Shown here: in pieces, positions 61,701 to 64,000 of the stretch
Layout of the letters: the number at the start of each line of letters is the position of its first letter
Numbering within the stretch: the first letter of the stretch is position 1
Assembly (NCBI RefSeq): GCF_022581195.2
Contig: NC_061452.1
Location: forward strand, 1,619,501 to 1,683,500
DNA: 64,000 nucleotides
Direction: 5' to 3'
From: Helicoverpa zea
Lineage: Eukaryota > Arthropoda > Insecta > Lepidoptera > Noctuidae
The notes under the pieces: model-generated
Told to the model about the DNA's origin: nothing
Databases searched by the model: none
Seen by the model: only the letters and a program-made list of their open reading frames with translations
Made by a program: the position numbers and the translations under genes

Positions 61701-62062
61701 TATAGCGTTATATCTAAAATATTAAAGAAAGTAAATATTTTTTGTCCTTAATTTAAAGAACGTAATGTAATGTTTGTTTTAATAATCATTACATTACATT
61801 TTATACAGTGCTTAAGCTCATGTCAGTACTATAACTATTTATTTCACTTCGAATCGGGGGGTGTGTTTGATTAGCTGACCACGACTGTATATGTTACGCA
61901 TTGCCGATCTATCAAACCGTAGTGTTATCCTACCTCTATGGGAATATTGAACGGATTCTTACCATAATAGAAACATTAGCAGAGCTGTATCAGGCAGGTT
62001 ATTTTTGTAATAATATTTTAAAATCGATATTTTGTTCCAGAATGGCGGACCCAAGGCCGTAG
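40785..62062 (+). CDS. SMC6: Structural maintenance of chromosomes protein 6
   Basis: SMC6 is the ATPase arm of the SMC5/6 complex, which acts in DNA repair, fork restart and silencing of extrachromosomal DNA. There are 18 exons: 40785-41001, 41222-41380, 42991-43232, 43603-43853, 43980-44177, 44537-44730, 45295-45441, 45667-45794, 46143-46338, 46907-47072, 47683-47902, 48295-48465, 48872-49059, 49508-49676, 50279-50389, 58058-58258, 58714-58847 and 62041-62062. The phases agree and give 1037 aa. Walker A is GRNGSGKS (41-48). Coiled coils flank a hinge at about 460-640. The signature motif LSGGERS is near 952, and Walker B with catalytic DE is FCFMDEFDVFM near 976-986. The C-terminus is MADPRP. 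Introns 15 and 17 are swollen by transposons; introns 9 and 10 carry partial copies of the preceding exons. Confidence 0.95.
44225..44310. repeat. Degenerate short-unit array (tactccc type)
   Basis: Units like ctactcccactatgtattcccgtatgtactc repeat in SMC6 intron 5. This is the minus-sense version of the gtacataaggg family. Confidence 0.45.
44814..44999 (+). mobile_element. Short Helitron-like element (Lep1-type)
   Basis: The 186-bp unit starts TCCTACTTATA and ends in CTAG after a small GC hairpin (gcgggcgaaaccgc). It is inserted between A and T with no duplication, as Helitrons are. The same unit, in the other orientation and interrupted, is at 60345-61392. It has no coding capacity. It resembles the short Helitron-like repeats known from Lepidoptera. 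It lies in SMC6 intron 6. Confidence 0.7.
45880..45990. repeat. Degenerate gtacataaggg array
   Basis: Units such as gtgtacatagggttgtacataagggggtag and gaactacataagggagtt occur in SMC6 intron 8. Same family as 27240-27430. Confidence 0.5.
46413..46454 (+). pseudogene. Partial copy of SMC6 exon 9 in intron 9
   Basis: These 42 bp match exon positions 46161-46202 with four mismatches. In the exon's reading frame all four fall at third codon positions and keep the amino acids (KPSVTCSKFLPRMH). The fragment is flanked by inverted copies of the 'cccaac.t.gttgggg' short repeat (46386-46402 and 46452-46490). No splice sites surround it, so it is not an exon. Confidence 0.85.
46612..46755. mobile_element. 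Small MITE-like inverted repeat in SMC6 intron 9
   Basis: The ends cttaccacaaaaactttt and aaagtttttgtagtaag pair imperfectly across about 140 bp. A second inner pair (cttgtctaaaaaaatg and ttttttttagacaag) extends the hairpin. No sure target duplication was found. Confidence 0.6.
46952..47443 (+). repeat. 147-bp tandem triplication covering SMC6 exon 10 and its donor
   Basis: Unit starts are at 46952, 47099 and 47246, and a partial fourth is at 47393-47443. The first unit is the 3' part of exon 10 plus 26 bp of intron; the next two are identical to each other and differ from the exon part by one base near the start (AAG to AAC). Each repeats the GTGAGT donor but none has an acceptor. Although 147 is a multiple of three, reading through the first donor meets an in-frame TGA immediately, so normal protein requires use of the first donor. 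Confidence 0.95.
48696..48805. repeat. Dispersed repeat, copy B
   Basis: Closely matches 6-110 (cgattatccc, atgtacccaagga, ctatactattgcttactatgga). It lies in SMC6 intron 12. Confidence 0.6.
50690..51915 (-). pseudogene. 5'-truncated, frameshifted R2-superfamily LINE (Dong/R4-like) C-terminus
   Basis: The minus-strand frame from about 51915 to 50961 encodes the end of the reverse transcriptase region (NGWVMPVLMYSFGILKW), a CCHC knuckle (CRACHHPGESIRHIISGC) and the start of a restriction-like endonuclease (PDIVVIDR). A one-base disruption within the GC run near 50995-51005 moves the rest (KYLDLAHEV onward, to about 50719) into another frame. The upstream part of the element is missing, and the break abuts (ATT)n. 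It resembles the Dong/R4 group by motif; clade is not proven. It lies antisense in SMC6 intron 15. Confidence 0.85.
52321..52518 (-). repeat. copia LTR (3' LTR of the minus-strand element)
   Basis: 198 bp, TGTTGG...CCAACA, identical to 57433-57630. The flank outside is TGAAT. Confidence 0.93.
52545..52730. repeat. Dispersed repeat (aagacagtcccccaaaa family), copy 2
   Basis: Matches 9985-10135 and 58895-59045. It sits in the copia interior just inside the 3' LTR. Confidence 0.6.
53406..53632. mobile_element. TIR element nested in the copia interior
   Basis: Perfect inverted ends of about 60 bp: tatagttcggccattcagag at the left is mirrored at the right end. The border is TA-rich, so TA or TATA could be the target. 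There is no ORF. Confidence 0.8.
55647..56047. mobile_element. GC-rich MITE with 83-bp perfect inverted repeats
   Basis: Left arm 55647-55729 and right arm 55965-56047 are perfect inverted copies beginning GGGTGCGTCCACATCTGGCG. They are flanked by TTA on both sides (55644-55646 and 56048-56050), a PIF/Harbinger-like target. It is strikingly GC-rich inside an AT-rich region and nested in the copia interior. The long ORFs across it are by-products of its composition. Confidence 0.9.
57433..57630 (-). repeat. copia LTR (5' LTR of the minus-strand element)
   Basis: Identical to 52321-52518. The adjoining 57432-57419 is the primer-binding site. Confidence 0.93.
58895..59045. repeat. Dispersed repeat (aagacagcccccaaaa family), copy 3
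   Basis: Aligned with 52545-52730: gacagcccccaaaatgcccgcccttcaccacttcctatgtg and a following aagtggtggaacaaac. It lies in SMC6 intron 17. Confidence 0.6.
60345..61392 (-). mobile_element. Helitron-like element interrupted by a hAT element
   Basis: The minus-strand version of the unit at 44814-44999: TC start at 61392, CTAG end at 60348-60345, inserted between A and T. The hAT element at 60410-61264 splits it. Confidence 0.72.
60410..61264. mobile_element. Non-autonomous hAT element with internal tandem repeats
   Basis: The ends CAGTGGTTCTTAACC and GGTTAAGAACCACTG are perfect 15-bp inverted repeats, flanked by an exact 8-bp duplication, ATCTAGGG (60402-60409 and 61265-61272). The interior holds three to four imperfect ~125-bp tandem units (60594-61040) with 'cgcgctcgcttcgctcgcg' palindromes and 'acgtaatatttgg'. 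There is no transposase. Confidence 0.9.
61278..61604. repeat. Direct duplication of a Helitron end and its flank
   Basis: Two adjacent ~162-bp copies (61278-61439 and 61440-61604) each contain the Helitron 5' end plus about 50 bp of the surrounding Tc1-like DNA (ggatttgagttctcataaat, then aagtatggcgac). The duplication therefore happened after the Helitron inserted. Confidence 0.8.
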
Positions 62063-62245
62063 TACGTAAGCATTTTTATACGTATTCAAAAGGAGATTTA
62101 TCATGTGATTGTTATTATATTATGTTACCAAATGCAACCTCAGGTACTGTCGCGATGCTACGTGTTACATCGCGACTTGTTTTTATTAATAATTGTATTA
62201 TTTTAACTTTTAAGTGAAAATAATGTTGGCACAAAGTGATTTTAA

Positions 62246-62285
62246 AATAAAAACATTTTCAAATAAATAATCAAAACCATTTATT
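62246..62285. terminator. Facing poly(A) signals of SMC6 and the next gene
   Basis: AATAAA at 62246-62251 and 62262-62267 (plus, SMC6) faces AATAAA at 62285-62280 (minus, downstream gene). This repeats the tail-to-tail pattern at 35368-35399. Assignment is inferred. Confidence 0.5.
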
Positions 62286-63196
62286 TAATACTATATCGCC
62301 GTGAACTGACTGTACATACAATAATGTGATCGATGCAGTTATTGCACAAAGACATCCGATTTACTTTATTATCCTCGACATGAGATCACATGCTCTGAAC
62401 TCCGGGATACAATATTGTCCTTTCATTTACATTTAGGTACCTTTCATATGAACTTCCATAAATTGATATAAAAATATCTTACAGCTAACAATTCTTATCA
62501 TTTCCTATTAAGAATATAATTTTAAATTATTTTAATATAAAGTAACAAATCTAAGTCTTATTTATAAGGCCAGCGTCGCCTGTGGATAAGCGTAATCGTT
62601 CAACTTATGTCTACATGAATTTTACTAAAACGAACAATACCCGGTTCTATTGGAGTTAGGTACACTGTACAACGTTAATATTAAAAAAATACAATAAAAC
62701 GATAAAATATGGTGAATACGATTTGTACAACAGATTAATTTTACATATTCTATATATAAATAATAGTCGTCGAGTGAAGTAGAAAGATTCCGTTAGACAA
62801 CAGCGGACAGTCTTAGTTTTGAGAATACACACGTCCAATGTATTGGAGATTTAACTGCATCAATTAAATCGTTACTTGAGACTTTGGAAACATCTAAACA
62901 CAGATAACCTGTGATTTATTCTACCATAACTTTAAAAGATATTATATTATGCCAGTTCTAGCATTTTATTCTCTACAAACAAATTATTATATCTTAGTAC
63001 GCGGCTTGCGACAAATAATTAAACAATAATAATTTTATTCATTGATCGGTTTATTTGGCGAAAAGAGAATCTTTAAGCAAGTGAACCCACATTACAGATC
63101 GTGAAAAATTTTAAAATAATAATATTGTGTGCAATTTAATCACTACTACGTATTGTTTACAATAAAACAACTTAAGAAATTCAAAACAAAAGCAGC
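62286..63196 (-). other. Probable 3'UTR of the downstream minus-strand gene
   Basis: AT-rich, with no coding exon or transposon end recognised. Confidence 0.4.
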
Positions 63197-63307
63197 TTAT
63201 TTGTTTTCATAAGTATTCACGTTGGTGTTATCTAATGCCAACATCAGTACACTCTTTTGAATGTCTCTTTCGATATACTTAGAAATGTCACTGAACACTA
63301 TTACATG
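63197..63307 (-). CDS. Last coding exon of an unidentified gene (partial)
   Basis: A minus-strand acceptor (tttttcag, at 63308-63315) opens a phase-0 exon of 36 codons plus TAA. It reads HVIVFSDISKYIERDIQKSV followed by LMLALDNTNVNTYENK. Amphipathic, charged composition without stops supports real coding, and its placement continues the strand alternation. I do not recognise the family. Upstream exons lie beyond 63308, mostly outside the window. Confidence 0.65.
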   Translation of the reverse strand, partial: HVIVFSDISKYIERDIQKSVLMLALDNTNVNTYENK

Positions 63308-64000
63308 CTGAAAAATATAATTCGTAATCATTATTGACGTCAAGCTATAAAAGTTATTACAACACTATTTCTAAGTAAACCGAATTCAACAAAACATAGG
63401 AAAAGTAATGATTTTTTTCTAAACACGTCCCAGTCTTTGGTTAAAATAAGCCGCGCAAGATATTTTCACTAACATTAAACAAGAATTCAATATAATTTAA
63501 CATCAGTTGACTCAAAGCTCTAGTTATCAGTCTCGTGAACGATTCCGTTCAATTATCATCAATTAGAAATAAATTATAATATTCATCAATTTATATACAA
63601 AATGTCGAGAAAATCAAGGATTAAGCATACATCTAATTTACTAGCAAGCAGGGGTAGCAGTTTATTAAACAAAAAGATTATTATATAAATTAATTATTGA
63701 CATTTGATTTACTCAAGAATAAACTCAGAATATAAAAGAGAAAATGATTGTTTGGTAACTCGTGTAATGCACGATCGAACGGCAACTTTATAAAATAAAA
63801 AAACGCGTAAAAAAATGTTGTGCGATTAAAGGCAAAGAGAGGTGAACTAACTACTTAGATACAAGTTACTGAAAATAGTATTGATTAAAAAATGATTAAT
63901 TACAGTGCATTTATGTTTTTTATGTACATTAAATATTATAAGATGCATCCACATCAATACGTTGTTGTGGCATATTTATCAAGATTTGATCCACATTTAT
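63308..64000. other. Intron of the unidentified gene, possible further exon at the edge
   Basis: Mostly AT-rich non-coding sequence. The last ~70 bp read open on the minus strand (INVDQILINMPQQRIDVDAS and so on to a TAA near 63929). It could be part of an alternative terminal exon, but the stretch is too short to call. Confidence 0.3.

Larger units (their letters stand above)
59273..61887 (-). mobile_element. Tc1/mariner-like relic with IR/DR ends, hosting nested elements
   Basis: The outer ends CAGTCGTGGTCAACTAATTA and its inverse (ttagctgaccacgactg) are flanked by TA. An inner copy of the motif lies about 220 bp inside each end (59498-59517 and 61641-61663), the IR/DR layout of some Tc1-like transposons. 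A minus-strand patch near 60110-60025 resembles the decayed Tc1 K-x-GGG-x-V-x-V block. Subtracting the nested Helitron-like element leaves about 1.57 kb, the usual Tc1 size. No open transposase remains. Confidence 0.78.

Noticed and set aside
63929..64000. Additional exon at the right edge
   Set aside because: About 24 open codons without a visible acceptor or firm donor; too short and cut by the window edge.

Overview
This window is animal nuclear DNA, most likely from a moth or butterfly (Lepidoptera). The genes are split by many GT-AG introns, exons are GC-rich against AT-rich introns, and the dispersed repeats (short Helitron-like units ending in CTAG, a tRNA-derived SINE, many TTA/TAA-flanked MITEs) resemble lepidopteran families. 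The order is inferred, not proven. There is no prokaryotic operon, CRISPR array or viral genome.

Seven cellular genes can be rebuilt exon by exon, and they strictly alternate in strand: RnrS (-, ribonucleotide reductase small subunit, 794-6993), CSN2 (+, COP9 signalosome subunit 2, 9246-13718), an arrestin-domain protein (-, 18064-29142), gamma-tubulin (+, 30238-35127), endosulfine (-, 36977-39697), SMC6 (+, 40785-62062), and the last coding exon of an unidentified gene (-, 63197-63307). This gives three divergent promoter pairs and three tail-to-tail pairs. In two of the tail-to-tail pairs the facing poly(A) signals are about 20-30 bp apart. RnrS and SMC6 each have an E2F-like site upstream, which fits S-phase expression. 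RnrS, gamma-tubulin, endosulfine and SMC6 all act in the cell cycle or in genome maintenance.

Nearly everything else is transposon-derived and lies in introns. RnrS introns hold a 502-bp hAT MITE and a 2.7-kb element with about 720-bp near-identical inverted arms. Arrestin intron 3 holds a hAT element into which a LINE with both ORFs open has inserted, with a perfect 13-bp target duplication. Gamma-tubulin introns hold a piggyBac relic and a MITE nested in a MITE. SMC6 intron 15 holds a frameshifted R2-superfamily LINE remnant and a complete copia element with identical LTRs but a ruined interior. SMC6 intron 17 holds three transposons nested inside one another (Tc1-like, then Helitron-like, then hAT).

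The most unusual signals are in SMC6. One is a 147-bp tandem triplication that copies exon 10 together with its splice donor. Another is a 42-bp copy of exon 9 in intron 9 whose four differences are all synonymous. The long hairpin element in the RnrS pre-mRNA and the mismatch between perfect LTRs and dead coding sequence in the copia element are the other main leads.
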